Source of the DNA: JBCCEJ01 sp039030335
GTDB lineage: Bacteria; Pseudomonadota; Gammaproteobacteria; HK1
NCBI GenBank assembly: GCA_039030335.1
Contig: JBCCEJ010000014.1
Location: forward strand, 1 to 64,000
Direction of reading: 5' to 3'
Length of the DNA: 64,000 nucleotides
How positions within the stretch are numbered: position 1 is the stretch's first letter; the number at the start of each line of letters is the position of its first letter. Positions 43,885 through 52,856 of the stretch are shown here, one piece after another. Under the pieces are notes generated by a model, which saw nothing but the letters and a program-made list of their open reading frames with translations, did no database searches and was not told the origin of the DNA. The translations under genes and the position numbers were made by a program.

Positions 43885-44157
43885 ATGCCGAACGACGATG
43901 ACGCAAATACACTCGCCCGTCACCTCGTGCGCAACCTTGGCCTGGACGCGCGCGTTGCCAACCGCGCGGTCGCTGAGATGCTCGCATACCTGGACGAGAC
44001 CGCCGACGCGTTTGTCGTGCGCAGGCACCGCGAGTTGCAACAGGCAGGCCTCAGCAACGAGCAGACCTTCGACCTGCTTCAGCGCGAGACCGCGGGTTGG
44101 CGTTTCGCCATCAAGCCGCTCACGAAGCGGCAAATTCGCCGGCTGATCTACGGCTGA
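43885..44157 (+). CDS. Small conserved-looking protein upstream of glmS
   Basis: A 90-aa mostly helical, charged protein with no signal peptide, cysteine or metal motif. It has two regular helical stretches (NTLARHLVRNLGLDARVANR and VRRHRELQQAGLSNEQTFDL) and a basic C-terminal end (KPLTKRQIRRLIYG). No family is recognised. No strong Shine-Dalgarno site precedes the ATG. It stops 42 bases before glmS on the same strand, so it is probably co-transcribed with it. A regulatory or RNA/protein-binding role is conceivable but nothing in the sequence proves it. Confidence 0.65.
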   Translation: MPNDDDANTLARHLVRNLGLDARVANRAVAEMLAYLDETADAFVVRRHRELQQAGLSNEQTFDLLQRETAGWRFAIKPLTKRQIRRLIYG

Positions 44158-44199
44158 CGCCGGCAACGGGCCGGAATACCCCTGAGTGGAGCGACGACG

Positions 44200-46023
44200 A
44201 TGTGTGGAATTATCGGCTACGTGGGCGCCGGCGACGTGCGCGACATCCTGCTCGGCGGCCTGCGCCGACTCGAGTATCGAGGCTACGACTCAGCCGGACT
44301 GGCAGTCCTCACCCGACGACAGCTCAAGGTCTACAAGGCGGCCGGCAAGCTCAGCAATCTGGAGACGCGCGTGCCGGGCCGGGTCAGGGCCTCGCTCGGC
44401 ATCGGACACACACGTTGGGCAACTCACGGACCGGCCAGCGATGAGAACGCCCATCCACACGTGAGTGCTGACGGGAAAATTGCGGTCGTACACAACGGCA
44501 TCCTCGAAAACGGCCGGGAACTTCGGGCCGGGTTGACCGCGGCCGGTGTCGCGTTCGCGTCCGACACGGATACCGAGGCGCTCGCCCATCTGATCGCGGC
44601 TGAGTCTGATGGCGCGCTGGAAGACCGCGTGCGCCGCGCGCTGAAGCATGTGCACGGCACTTACGGCATCGCCGTTTGTAGCGCGTCCGAACCCGACAAA
44701 CTGGTCGCGGCGCGAAACGGCAGCCCGGTGGTCGTCGGCATCGGCGATGAGGTCATGTACGTCGCGTCAGATGTAGCGGCACTCGCCGCGCATACGCGCC
44801 AGGTCGTGCACCTCGATGACGGTGAGATCGTGGCGCTGACGCCCCGCGCTTTGCACACGGCGACCTTGGACGCGGAACCCGTCAACAAGTCAGCGACGTC
44901 GGTGGACGTCGACCTGGCACGTTACGACCGCGGCGGACACGCTCACTTCATGCGCCGCGAGATTCTGGACCAGCCGGAAGCCGTAGCCCGCACCCTGAGC
45001 GGCCGGCTGGACAGACGGTTCCATACCGCGCGTCTCGACGGTTTGAATCTCGACGCGCGCGAGCTGCTGGACGTTCGCCGCATCAAACTGCTCGGCTGCG
45101 GCAGCGCGTACTACGCCGGCATGACCGGGGCTCAGCTGATCGAGGCGCTCGCACGCGTTCCGGCCGACGCCGAACCGGCGGCCGAGTTCCGCTATCGCAA
45201 CCCTGTGATAGAACGCGACACGCTGTACATCGCCGTCAGCCAGTCTGGCGAAACGCTGGACACGCTGATGGCGGTGCAGGAGATTCAGCGGCGGGGCGGA
45301 CGGGTGCTGGGGATCGTCAACGTCGTTGGCAGCAGCATCGCGCGGGCAGTGGACGGCGGTATCTACATTCACGCCGGGCCGGAAGTGTCCGTGGCCTCGA
45401 CCAAGGCCTACACGTGCACGCTGACGGCACTGACGCTGCTCGCGCTGCATATCGGACGCATTCGGGATCTATCGCCGGAGCGAGGCCGTGCACTCGTCGA
45501 AGCCCTGGATGCACTCCCGGAAACTCTCGAGAAAGCGCTGTCGCTGGAAACTCATGTGCAAACGCTCGCGAGTCGCCTCGCCGTCTCCGCGAACGCGTTC
45601 TACATCGGGCGTGGGCTCGGCTATCCCATCGCGCTCGAAGGCGCGCAGAAGCTCAAAGAGATCTCCTACGTACATGCGGAAGCCTATCCAGCATCCGAAC
45701 TCAAGCACGGTCCGCTCGCGCTCATTACCCCCGAGACTCCGACAGTCGTCGCTTTGCCGGGCGATGGTCTGACGGACAAGGCGCTGGCGTCGATCGAAGA
45801 GGTCAAGGCGCGACACGGCCCGGTGCTGGCAGTGGGCGCGATGCCGGGTCCGGGCAACGCTCAGTCAGTGGATGAATACATCGCGACACCGGCTTCGTTG
45901 CCGGAGCTGAGCCCAGTGGTGCTCGCGGTGCCGTTGCAACTGCTGGCCTACCATGCCGCGCTCGAGCTCGACCGCGATATCGACCAACCACGCAATCTGG
46001 CCAAGAGCGTCACGGTCGAGTAG
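44200..46023 (+). CDS. glmS: Glutamine--fructose-6-phosphate aminotransferase (isomerizing)
   Basis: A 607-aa enzyme making glucosamine-6-phosphate from fructose-6-phosphate and glutamine, the first step to UDP-GlcNAc for peptidoglycan and LPS. The N-terminal class II glutaminase has nucleophile Cys2 (MCGIIGYVG), LRRLEYRGYDSAG and GHTRWATHG. Two SIS domains follow, with SQSGETLDTL and ASTKAYTC; the C-terminus ends in the universal KSVTVE. Length is standard. TGGAG lies 9 bases upstream. Its stop lies inside the 3' end of the convergent EamA gene (14-base overlap), so transcription of the two is antisense there. Confidence 0.97.
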   Translation: MCGIIGYVGAGDVRDILLGGLRRLEYRGYDSAGLAVLTRRQLKVYKAAGKLSNLETRVPGRVRASLGIGHTRWATHGPASDENAHPHVSADGKIAVVHNGILENGRELRAGLTAAGVAFASDTDTEALAHLIAAESDGALEDRVRRALKHVHGTYGIAVCSASEPDKLVAARNGSPVVVGIGDEVMYVASDVAALAAHTRQVVHLDDGEIVALTPRALHTATLDAEPVNKSATSVDVDLARYDRGGHAHFMRREILDQPEAVARTLSGRLDRRFHTARLDGLNLDARELLDVRRIKLLGCGSAYYAGMTGAQLIEALARVPADAEPAAEFRYRNPVIERDTLYIAVSQSGETLDTLMAVQEIQRRGGRVLGIVNVVGSSIARAVDGGIYIHAGPEVSVASTKAYTCTLTALTLLALHIGRIRDLSPERGRALVEALDALPETLEKALSLETHVQTLASRLAVSANAFYIGRGLGYPIALEGAQKLKEISYVHAEAYPASELKHGPLALITPETPTVVALPGDGLTDKALASIEEVKARHGPVLAVGAMPGPGNAQSVDEYIATPASLPELSPVVLAVPLQLLAYHAALELDRDIDQPRNLAKSVTVE

Positions 46024-46939
46024 GGTCCGGCGCCGCCGACGCGTGCCGCAGCACCGTGTAGACGCCGCTCACGACGATCAGCGCCGTCCCGACCCAGGTG
46101 AGAGCGCTCGGCACTTCACCCCACAGCGCAAAACCCAGCAGCAACGACCACACGATGCCGCTGTACTTGAATACCGCCATCAAGCTCGCATCGCCGTAGC
46201 GCAATCCTTCCGTCATGAAATAGATACCACCGGTGAACGCGATCGCCGCCAGCGCCAGGATAAGCAGGTCTTCACCAGACATCGGTACCCACACGAACGC
46301 GCCAGCCGCCAGACCCAGCACCGCGACAAGCGTGGTGGAATAGAACATCAGCGCGACCGACGTCTCGTTGTGAATTGAGCCGCGAATGACGATCTCGCGC
46401 AATCCGGACAGCAGCGCAACGAGCAACGGCAGCATCAGCACGACGCTGAACTGCGCGCCCGTGGGATTCACCACCAGCGCGGCACCCGCGAAGCCGAGCA
46501 GAACTGCCGCCACGCGGCCGCGGCCGAGACGTTCGCGCAGCACAAGCGGCGCCAGTACCGCGACGAAGAGTGGATTCGTGAAGAAGATGATGGTTGCGAT
46601 CGACAGCGGCAAAACCGTCAGCGAGTAGATGTAGACGAAGATCGGCGCGGCCAGCAGGACCGCGGCACCGACGTGCGCCGCAACCGAATGCACCCGAAGC
46701 GCGTACAGCCCGCCTGCTCGAAACGTCATGAACAGCACCGGCAGCAAGGCGAACAGTCCACGCAGGCCGATCGCCTGTGACACCGGGACGTCGTCTACCA
46801 CCAACTTCATCAACGCATCGTTCAGCGTTACGCATCCGATGCCAACAACCGTCATCACAATACCCTTCAACGGCTGGTTCCGGGCGTCACCGGATGGGGT
46901 CGCGGCGGCTGCGGATGAACGTGACGATGTCGACTTCAT
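46010..46939 (-). CDS. EamA-family (DMT) transporter
   Basis: A 309-aa inner-membrane protein with about ten hydrophobic segments arranged as two EamA repeats of five helices. The second repeat is marked by GEVPSALTWVGTALIVVSGVYTVL, the family's usual final helix. DMT exporters carry amino acids, amines, nucleotides or drugs by proton exchange; the substrate is unknown. It converges on glmS, overlapping it by 14 bases. No good ribosome site precedes the ATG at 46939. Confidence 0.88.
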   Translation of the reverse strand: MKSTSSRSSAAAATPSGDARNQPLKGIVMTVVGIGCVTLNDALMKLVVDDVPVSQAIGLRGLFALLPVLFMTFRAGGLYALRVHSVAAHVGAAVLLAAPIFVYIYSLTVLPLSIATIIFFTNPLFVAVLAPLVLRERLGRGRVAAVLLGFAGAALVVNPTGAQFSVVLMLPLLVALLSGLREIVIRGSIHNETSVALMFYSTTLVAVLGLAAGAFVWVPMSGEDLLILALAAIAFTGGIYFMTEGLRYGDASLMAVFKYSGIVWSLLLGFALWGEVPSALTWVGTALIVVSGVYTVLRHASAAPDPTRP

Positions 46940-46997
46940 ACAGATTTGTTCAACATGAGGGGTACCAGAACCATCGCCCGTCGCCGGATGGGTGAAG

Positions 46998-47381
46998 TCA
47001 CGTCACCTGGTTGTCCAGATAACCCCGTAGAAACTCCGGCTCACCGTTTTTTAGCCACGCGATCGCGGCTGTCTCGATGACATCGCTCCTCAGCAGTGGC
47101 GCATACAGATGAGGAAATAACTCGGTGCCGCCGAGCAGATTTTCATCGACCAGATGTGCCGCCAGCGCGGCCCGGGAGGCCCGCAGTAGAATCAGATCTT
47201 CGCGGCCCTGGTAGTAGCGCCGCGCGGTGGCGACGAGCTGTGCGGCATAAGACCAGTGAATGAACCCTTCGTTGGCGAACGCCGCGGGCACGTAGGTTAG
47301 TCCACCCGCGTCAGCATCCCACTCCGCGCGTACGGCGATGTGGAAAACGGTAGTCGTGTCGTGGTCGCGTATCATGTCCAT
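46998..47381 (-). CDS. DUF952 family protein
   Basis: A 127-aa protein matching the DUF952 pattern: TTVFHIAVRAEWDADAG, then YVPAAFANEGFIHWSYAAQL, a YYQGREDLILLRAS stretch, and ELFPHLYAPL. The fold is related to ADP-ribosyl-binding/ART-like domains in some classifications, but no function is established. The start at 47381 (MDMIRD) is a guess between two nearby ATGs; a longer version would overlap the expected promoter of the divergent transporter gene. No strong ribosome site is seen. Confidence 0.75.
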   Translation of the reverse strand: MDMIRDHDTTTVFHIAVRAEWDADAGGLTYVPAAFANEGFIHWSYAAQLVATARRYYQGREDLILLRASRAALAAHLVDENLLGGTELFPHLYAPLLRSDVIETAAIAWLKNGEPEFLRGYLDNQVT

Positions 47382-47442
47382 GTATCTGCCCAGATAAAAC
47401 GGCGGGCCCCACCCTATCAACCCGGCTGCTGTCATCGAGAGA

Positions 47443-48303
47443 TTGCCCGATCAGGCCAAGGGCATTTTCTGGTCGCTGGTGGCCGGCGTGCTATTCGTCG
47501 GCGTTACCGGGATCGTAAGACATCTCGGCAGCGACATGAACGCCGTGCAATCCGCGTTCATCCGCTACGTGTTCGGGACCTTGCTGTTCCTGCCGTTGTA
47601 CCTGCAGCTGATGCGCGCGCGAACCTATCCCCGGCAGATCGGGCTGCACGTTTTACGCGGGCTCGTCCATGGTGTCGGGGTCATGCTGTGGTTCTACGCA
47701 ATGGCGCGGATCCCGATCGCCGAAGTGACGGCGATCGGCTTTTCCGCACCCATCTTCGTGACGATCGGCGCGGCCATGTTCCTCGGCGAACGCCTGCATG
47801 CGAGGCGTATCACCGCGGTGGTGTTTGGATTTGCCGGCGCCATCGTGATCCTGCGCCCCGGGGTGGAGGCTATTCAGGCGGGCGCGCTGGCGCAGCTCGT
47901 CGCAGCGCCTTTGTTTGCAATCTCGATGATCGTGGCCAAACAGCTTTCACGCACGGAATCGAGCGCGGCGATCGTCGCGTATCTGTCGGTGTTCGTAGCG
48001 CTCGTGCTGGCGCCGCCGGCAATGATGGTGTGGCGCACGCCGACATTGGAAGAAACGTTCTGGCTGTTCCTGACGGCCGTGGTCGCGACGGCAGGTCACT
48101 ATGCGCTCACACTCTCGTTCAAGTATGCCGAACTGACGGTATTGCAGCCGTTTACGTTCCTGCAGTTGGTTTGGGCCACGCTGCTCGGTTACTACGTGTT
48201 TGCGGAGGTTCCCGACGCGTTCACCTGGGTGGGCGGCATTCTGATCGTTGCGAGCGCGAGCTACATCGCCCATCGTGAGGCGCAGTTGCGCGAACGCAAG
48301 TAG
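47443..48303 (+). CDS. EamA-family (DMT) transporter
   Basis: A 286-aa membrane protein with ten predicted helices in two EamA repeats. Typical segments are VMLWFYAMARIPIAEVTAIG and the final EVPDAFTWVGGILIVASASYI. The start is TTG at 47443 with GAGAG just upstream; no ATG gives the complete first helix. It is the second DMT gene within 1.5 kb but differs clearly from the first, so it is not a recent duplication. It may be transcribed on into the enoyl-CoA hydratase 125 bases downstream. Confidence 0.86.
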   Translation: MPDQAKGIFWSLVAGVLFVGVTGIVRHLGSDMNAVQSAFIRYVFGTLLFLPLYLQLMRARTYPRQIGLHVLRGLVHGVGVMLWFYAMARIPIAEVTAIGFSAPIFVTIGAAMFLGERLHARRITAVVFGFAGAIVILRPGVEAIQAGALAQLVAAPLFAISMIVAKQLSRTESSAAIVAYLSVFVALVLAPPAMMVWRTPTLEETFWLFLTAVVATAGHYALTLSFKYAELTVLQPFTFLQLVWATLLGYYVFAEVPDAFTWVGGILIVASASYIAHREAQLRERK

Positions 48304-48428
48304 CCCGCAACAATTCGGCCGGCCCCGGTTGGCCTCTTACCTCGGTATTCAAATCGGCGGTCAGGGAAATATCGGAGCGACAAACACTACGGCTCGCCCT
48401 CAGCAGGGCTATTCCAGGAGGAAAGCGC

Positions 48429-49223
48429 ATGAACGACCTTGCCGATCTTGTCCACTACACCCGCGAAGACTCGATCGTCTGGCTGACGCTAAACCGGCCC
48501 GACAAGCTGAACGCGTTCAACGACGAGTTGGTCATGGCGCTGTCGCAACGTCTTCGCGAATTCGACGCCGACGCCGACGCTGAAATCGCCATCATTCACG
48601 GTAACGGCCGCGCATTCTCTAGCGGAGCCGATGTGCATCAGAGACAGCTCCGTTCGCGCGAAGAGTTCGAACGTCTCGGTGGGCCCCAGGGATTTGGCGC
48701 GAACGCCGGCGATCTGTTCGTCAAATCCGTCAACTGGAAGCCTGTCATCACGGCGGTTCACGGCTACGTGCTGGGTCTCTCTACCGGCATCATGCTGGAG
48801 AGCGATCTGATAGTGGCCGAAGCGGGCACGCAGATTCAGATTACGGAGACCTCGCGCGGACTCGGCGGAGCGCGGTACTGGGGCCTGACGCAGTTCCGCG
48901 GCGGCGGCGCGTTTGGTACCGAGGTCGCCCTTACGGGCCGTTTCTTCAGCGCCGAAGAAGCGCACGCCGCCGGCATGCTCGATCGGATCGCGCCCGCGGG
49001 CACGCACCTCGACGTCGCCCGCGAGTTTGCAAAGGAAGTCTGTAAGAACCCACCACTTAGCGTTCGCGCGACAATCCGCACGCGACGCTGGTACATGCAA
49101 CGCCAGACCGGCGAGATCAACATGCTGAACGAACCGCTGAAACTGTATCTGACGGAGGACTTTCAGGAAGCCGCGCGCGCGTTCACGGAAAAACGGAAAC
49201 CGGCCCGTTTCAAAGGACGCTAG
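48429..49223 (+). CDS. Enoyl-CoA hydratase/isomerase family protein
   Basis: A 264-aa crotonase-fold protein. The first oxyanion segment GRAFSSGADVHQ is intact; the second reads VLGLSTGIMLESDLIVAEAG, with Ser-Thr-Gly in place of the more usual GGG/AGG, and the Glu position is QITETSRGLGG. The change may indicate a hydrolase, isomerase or non-hydratase function. A strong AGGAGG site (48416-48421 region) fixes the ATG. It ends two bases before the serpin gene start. Confidence 0.86.
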   Translation: MNDLADLVHYTREDSIVWLTLNRPDKLNAFNDELVMALSQRLREFDADADAEIAIIHGNGRAFSSGADVHQRQLRSREEFERLGGPQGFGANAGDLFVKSVNWKPVITAVHGYVLGLSTGIMLESDLIVAEAGTQIQITETSRGLGGARYWGLTQFRGGGAFGTEVALTGRFFSAEEAHAAGMLDRIAPAGTHLDVAREFAKEVCKNPPLSVRATIRTRRWYMQRQTGEINMLNEPLKLYLTEDFQEAARAFTEKRKPARFKGR

Positions 49224-49225
49224 CG

Positions 49226-50434
49226 ATGCCCCGCACGGTCAGGCGATGGGCGTTCTGCAGCGTAATGCTGGCGTGCACCTGGCAGCCTGTGGCGCAAGCC
49301 GGCGAAACGCGCGCGGCCGTTGCTGTCAATCGATTCGCGTTCGACCTCTACGCCGAGTTGGCGAGCACGAAAGGCAATCTGTTCTTCTCGCCGCTGAGCG
49401 TTGCGTCGGCACTGTCGATGACGATGGCTGGGGCGCGGGGGACTACGCTCGAACAGATGGCCAGAACGCTTGGCTACGATTCGGCAGGCGAGGTCGACCA
49501 CGATGCCTCCGGGGGCTTGCAGCGCAAGCTCATGGCGCCACGCAGCGAAAAAATTGAGCTGAACAGCGCTAATCGTCTGTACGCGGACGACACTCTGGCA
49601 CTCGCGCACGACTTCACTCAGCTGACACGGAAGGTCTACGCGGCATCCGTCGGACGGGTCGGATTTGCGCGCGCACCAGAGGCAGCACGAAAGGCGATCA
49701 ACGGCTGGGTCTCCGATGAGACCCGAGGGCGAATTCCCTCACTCATCGACTCCGCGGCGGCCATCGCGGGGAGTCGGCTGGTGCTCGTCAACGCCGTCTA
49801 TTTCGATGGCGAGTGGGAGGAGCGCTTTAGTTCCGAAGCAACGCGCGACCTGACATTTCATGCGCCGAAAGGAGCTGAGCCGCGCAAGTTCATGGCGTCG
49901 GACGCGTCGCTCGGATGGCTGGAGACTGAGTCGTTCACGGCCATTCGTAAAGCCTATGGTGGCGGAACGATGGTGCTGGAAGTCTATTTGCCCAAAACCC
50001 GTGGAGCCCTAGCCGCCGCGTCAAGTGAGTTGACTGCACAACGTGACAGCGGGCAGTGGCGGCGGTTTGCCGTTCTGCCGGTAGCGCTCAAGCTGCCCAA
50101 GTTCAAACTGTCGTGGAGCGGTTCTCTCGGCGATACGCTGCAGGAGATGGGCATGCCGCTCGCCTTCTCCGACGCGGCTGACTTCAGCGCCATCGCCAGA
50201 ACCGAGCGTCTGAAGATCGATGCGGTCGAGCACAAGGCGTTCGTAGAAGTGGACGAGCGCGGCACAGAAGCCGCTGCCGCTACCGGCGTGGTGATGAGGC
50301 GTGCAACGACGGTACGACCGGCCCGCGACCCAAGGCAGTTCGTCGCCGACCACCCGTTCGTGTTTCTGATTCGCGACATGAAGAGCGGCGTTATCGCCTT
50401 CATGGGCCGCATTGAAGACCCCAGGCTCGACTGA
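49226..50434 (+). CDS. Secreted serpin (serine/cysteine protease inhibitor)
   Basis: A 402-aa serpin with a signal peptide (residues 1-25, cleavage after VAQA). The breach-region pattern SPLSVASALSMTMAGARGTT, VNAVYFDGEWEE, and the signature FVADHPFVFLIRD are intact. The reactive-loop hinge GTEAAAAT (346-353) is the inhibitory type, with small residues that allow loop insertion. Counting from P15 Gly346 places P1 near Ala360 and P1' near Thr361, with Arg358 and Arg359 as P3 and P2. It is expected in the periplasm or outside the cell, trapping serine or cysteine proteases. It starts two bases after the enoyl-CoA hydratase. Confidence 0.92.
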   Translation: MPRTVRRWAFCSVMLACTWQPVAQAGETRAAVAVNRFAFDLYAELASTKGNLFFSPLSVASALSMTMAGARGTTLEQMARTLGYDSAGEVDHDASGGLQRKLMAPRSEKIELNSANRLYADDTLALAHDFTQLTRKVYAASVGRVGFARAPEAARKAINGWVSDETRGRIPSLIDSAAAIAGSRLVLVNAVYFDGEWEERFSSEATRDLTFHAPKGAEPRKFMASDASLGWLETESFTAIRKAYGGGTMVLEVYLPKTRGALAAASSELTAQRDSGQWRRFAVLPVALKLPKFKLSWSGSLGDTLQEMGMPLAFSDAADFSAIARTERLKIDAVEHKAFVEVDERGTEAAAATGVVMRRATTVRPARDPRQFVADHPFVFLIRDMKSGVIAFMGRIEDPRLD

Positions 50435-50552
50435 GTCAGCGTGCATCCCGGCGGAACCGCCGCGCATCCCCACTCGTCCGCGGCACCGACGACGGCGCTG
50501 CGATAGCCACGCGAGGGTGGGCGCTGTTCGACCCGCTGAGTGGCAACGGCGG

Positions 50553-52487
50553 CTAACGGTACGTTCTGGATTTGCCTCGGCGTGCCGAAATTGTGAGCAT
50601 CAGCAGACCAATTCCCATCAATCCGGCAAGGCCTGGCGCCGGCACCGATGCATCCGGCACGAAGGTTGTCAGAGCCGTCATCGAACCGGTGAAACGTCCA
50701 CTGCTTGCAAACGAGACGTCCGCCATGAAAGCGGTGACGTCGTTCGGGTCAAGATTCGCGGAGGTCTCAATCCCCTGCACGCGGAACCGGGCGGCACCTG
50801 CCGCGTAGTCGACACCGCCGATGATGCCGAGAGTTCGAAGGTCGAATGCGATGCCGGTGAAGAGGTCGATACCGCTATCGAATACACTGCCACTGCTGTC
50901 AAACAGGAAGAGATCGAAGACACCGTCGCCGACGTCTGGCAGCGAAATGGTCGCGAACAGCGGGTCGCCAGTATTCGTCGCGAAGTCATAGCCGGTCGCA
51001 ACGAACGGATCGAGACGAATCACCTCGTCGGCCGTAACGTCGATATCGAAATTGAAGTCGCCCTCTTCGTCCACGGTGGGCAGAAAGAACTGCACATCAT
51101 CCGATTCATTCAACGTCATGAAGTTGAAGAATTTGATCGAGCGGTTCAGCGTCTCGCCAGTGGCGTCGTCGAGATCGGTCAGTACCACCCGTGCGACATA
51201 GCTCTTGCCAAGCTCCAGCTGGCCGGGACGGAAAGCGTAGCTCGTCTGATCAGGTGCGAGCGATTCCAGCACCTGGTCTTGATTTGCACCCATGACACTC
51301 AGGCGAAAATCCGTTTCATCGTCAAAGACGCCGATCTGGACGGTATCGAAGGCCGGGCCCGTCGCGGGTAGATCCCAGAACAACGTGGGCGTTTCGAAAT
51401 TCGTTTCCATACGAATATTCCTGACGAACTCGATCGGTGCCTGGGTGTTGAGTTGATGGGTTGAAGCCGTGGCTGTTTCGCTCCCGTTGATAGCCGTCAA
51501 CGTCCAGGGCCCTTGCAGATTCGGATCGAACGCGATGCTACGAGTGAACTCGAAACGCCGGTCCGGCTCGTCTGCCTGTATCAGCGCAACGTTCTGACCG
51601 TTGAACTGGGCCACGACCTTCGTGCCGTCGGGCTCGTCGACTTCGCCGGAAATTTCCAGGCGGTCACCAGTGGTCCACCCGACGCTGTTCTGGTCGCGGC
51701 GGCTCCGTGCAAGGTAGGTATCGGTGAACTGCACCGGCGTACCGCCAAGTCCAGCGATGTCATCAACGAGAAAACTCTCGAAGACGCTGGACCGGTTGAA
51801 TGGAGTAAAACCTTCTGTCAGCAACTGCGCCGTATAGAGGCCGTTCTCGGTGAACAATCCCGAATCGAAGGTGTAATCCTTGGCGTTCAAGCTGGCTGTG
51901 TTACCGATGCCGAGGCCGCGTTCATCGAGCAGGCGGCTGCCGTCCGGCCCGTCCAGACGCACGCGCAGTCGCGCGACGTTGCCGTCGTTGCCGGTCTGGT
52001 TCTGAATCGTCGACGGCAAACTCCATCGCAGACCGCGCCCATTGCTGCTCCTGGTCGCTTCGAGGCTCTGCACCGCGGGCATCGCACCCGTACCGGGACC
52101 CGTGCCGAACGCTCCGATCTGAAAGCTACCGTCGCCGGCATCACTGCTGACCTGAACGACGAAGTCGCCGGCGGCAAGACCGTTGGTATGCGGAACGCGC
52201 AGGAAGTAATCAGATGATCCGGTCGGACTCAGGGTGAAACTATCGCCGGTGTTCAAATTGGTCGCGGTTACGATCGCGCCTTCGGGCCGTGCCGATGTGG
52301 TCGTATCGACAACGCCGATACCTAGGACCAGATCATCGCGAGGCGTGGTGTCGCCACTGCGAACGTCGCGAAAGTTGAAATCGTCGAAAAACTGCAGTGT
52401 GCTCGCTTGCAGCGAATGTCCCGCCATCAGTGTTGCCATTGCCAACACCAGCGAACAGCGGCACACGACCGGATTGCGTACTCTCAC
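50553..52487 (-). CDS. PEP-CTERM-type secreted surface protein
   Basis: A 644-aa exported protein. An N-terminal signal peptide (about residues 1-28) leads a mature chain rich in Asp, Thr, Ser and Gly with repeated beta-sandwich-like segments; no enzymatic motif is seen. The C-terminus is the exosortase-type tripartite signal, here VPAPGLAGLMG (the PEP motif reads PAP, from V615), a helix to about 634 and then ARRGKSR. Such proteins are cleaved by exosortase and are usually part of the extracellular matrix; no exosortase gene is in the window. The GTG start at 52487 has AGGAG 8 bases upstream. Confidence 0.8.
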   Translation of the reverse strand: MRVRNPVVCRCSLVLAMATLMAGHSLQASTLQFFDDFNFRDVRSGDTTPRDDLVLGIGVVDTTTSARPEGAIVTATNLNTGDSFTLSPTGSSDYFLRVPHTNGLAAGDFVVQVSSDAGDGSFQIGAFGTGPGTGAMPAVQSLEATRSSNGRGLRWSLPSTIQNQTGNDGNVARLRVRLDGPDGSRLLDERGLGIGNTASLNAKDYTFDSGLFTENGLYTAQLLTEGFTPFNRSSVFESFLVDDIAGLGGTPVQFTDTYLARSRRDQNSVGWTTGDRLEISGEVDEPDGTKVVAQFNGQNVALIQADEPDRRFEFTRSIAFDPNLQGPWTLTAINGSETATASTHQLNTQAPIEFVRNIRMETNFETPTLFWDLPATGPAFDTVQIGVFDDETDFRLSVMGANQDQVLESLAPDQTSYAFRPGQLELGKSYVARVVLTDLDDATGETLNRSIKFFNFMTLNESDDVQFFLPTVDEEGDFNFDIDVTADEVIRLDPFVATGYDFATNTGDPLFATISLPDVGDGVFDLFLFDSSGSVFDSGIDLFTGIAFDLRTLGIIGGVDYAAGAARFRVQGIETSANLDPNDVTAFMADVSFASSGRFTGSMTALTTFVPDASVPAPGLAGLMGIGLLMLTISARRGKSRTYR

Positions 52488-52856
52488 GGGGCGTACTCCT
52501 CATTGCCAGACGACCGGCAAACAGTTCTCTCGACCGTTTGCGAAAGTGTCGGGAAGTTGAAGTGCAACCTCCGTGCCAGGACTGACGTGAATTCATCCAG
52601 AGCCTCGTAAGGCAAATGAAAACAGGCAGTTTTGGAACGCCCGAGACAATCTTGCGCGTATTCCGCGCCGTGCCGAATGACAGAAGATCCGACTTACCCG
52701 TTTGGAGCACAGACCGGTCACAACATGCCGAATCGTGGCAGTCCAAGCCGGAAACTACCGCAGGCGGGTTGGCGGCGGACCCGCCGGTCCCTGTCGCGAA
52801 GTCCGACTGACCCGAACGGGTAAGAGCAACACGACCGGCGCTGACGACGCGTGCCG
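52488..52856. other. Intergenic stretch upstream of the PEP-CTERM gene
   Basis: About 370 bases between two minus-strand genes, with lower GC near 52560-52680. It holds the likely PEP-CTERM gene promoter and the hairpin listed at 52763. No protein or RNA gene is supported. Confidence 0.45.
52763..52785 (-). terminator. Hairpin downstream of the DUF599 gene
   Basis: Perfect 7-bp arms GGCGGGT / ACCCGCC with a 9-base loop, about 70 bases after the DUF599 stop. A T-run is weak. Candidate end of the MFS-DUF599 transcript. Confidence 0.4.

Noticed and set aside
44403..44416. GGACACACACGTTGG, resembling the repeat core
   Set aside because: It encodes the invariant GHTRW stretch of glmS; flanks do not match the repeat and the bases follow codon needs.
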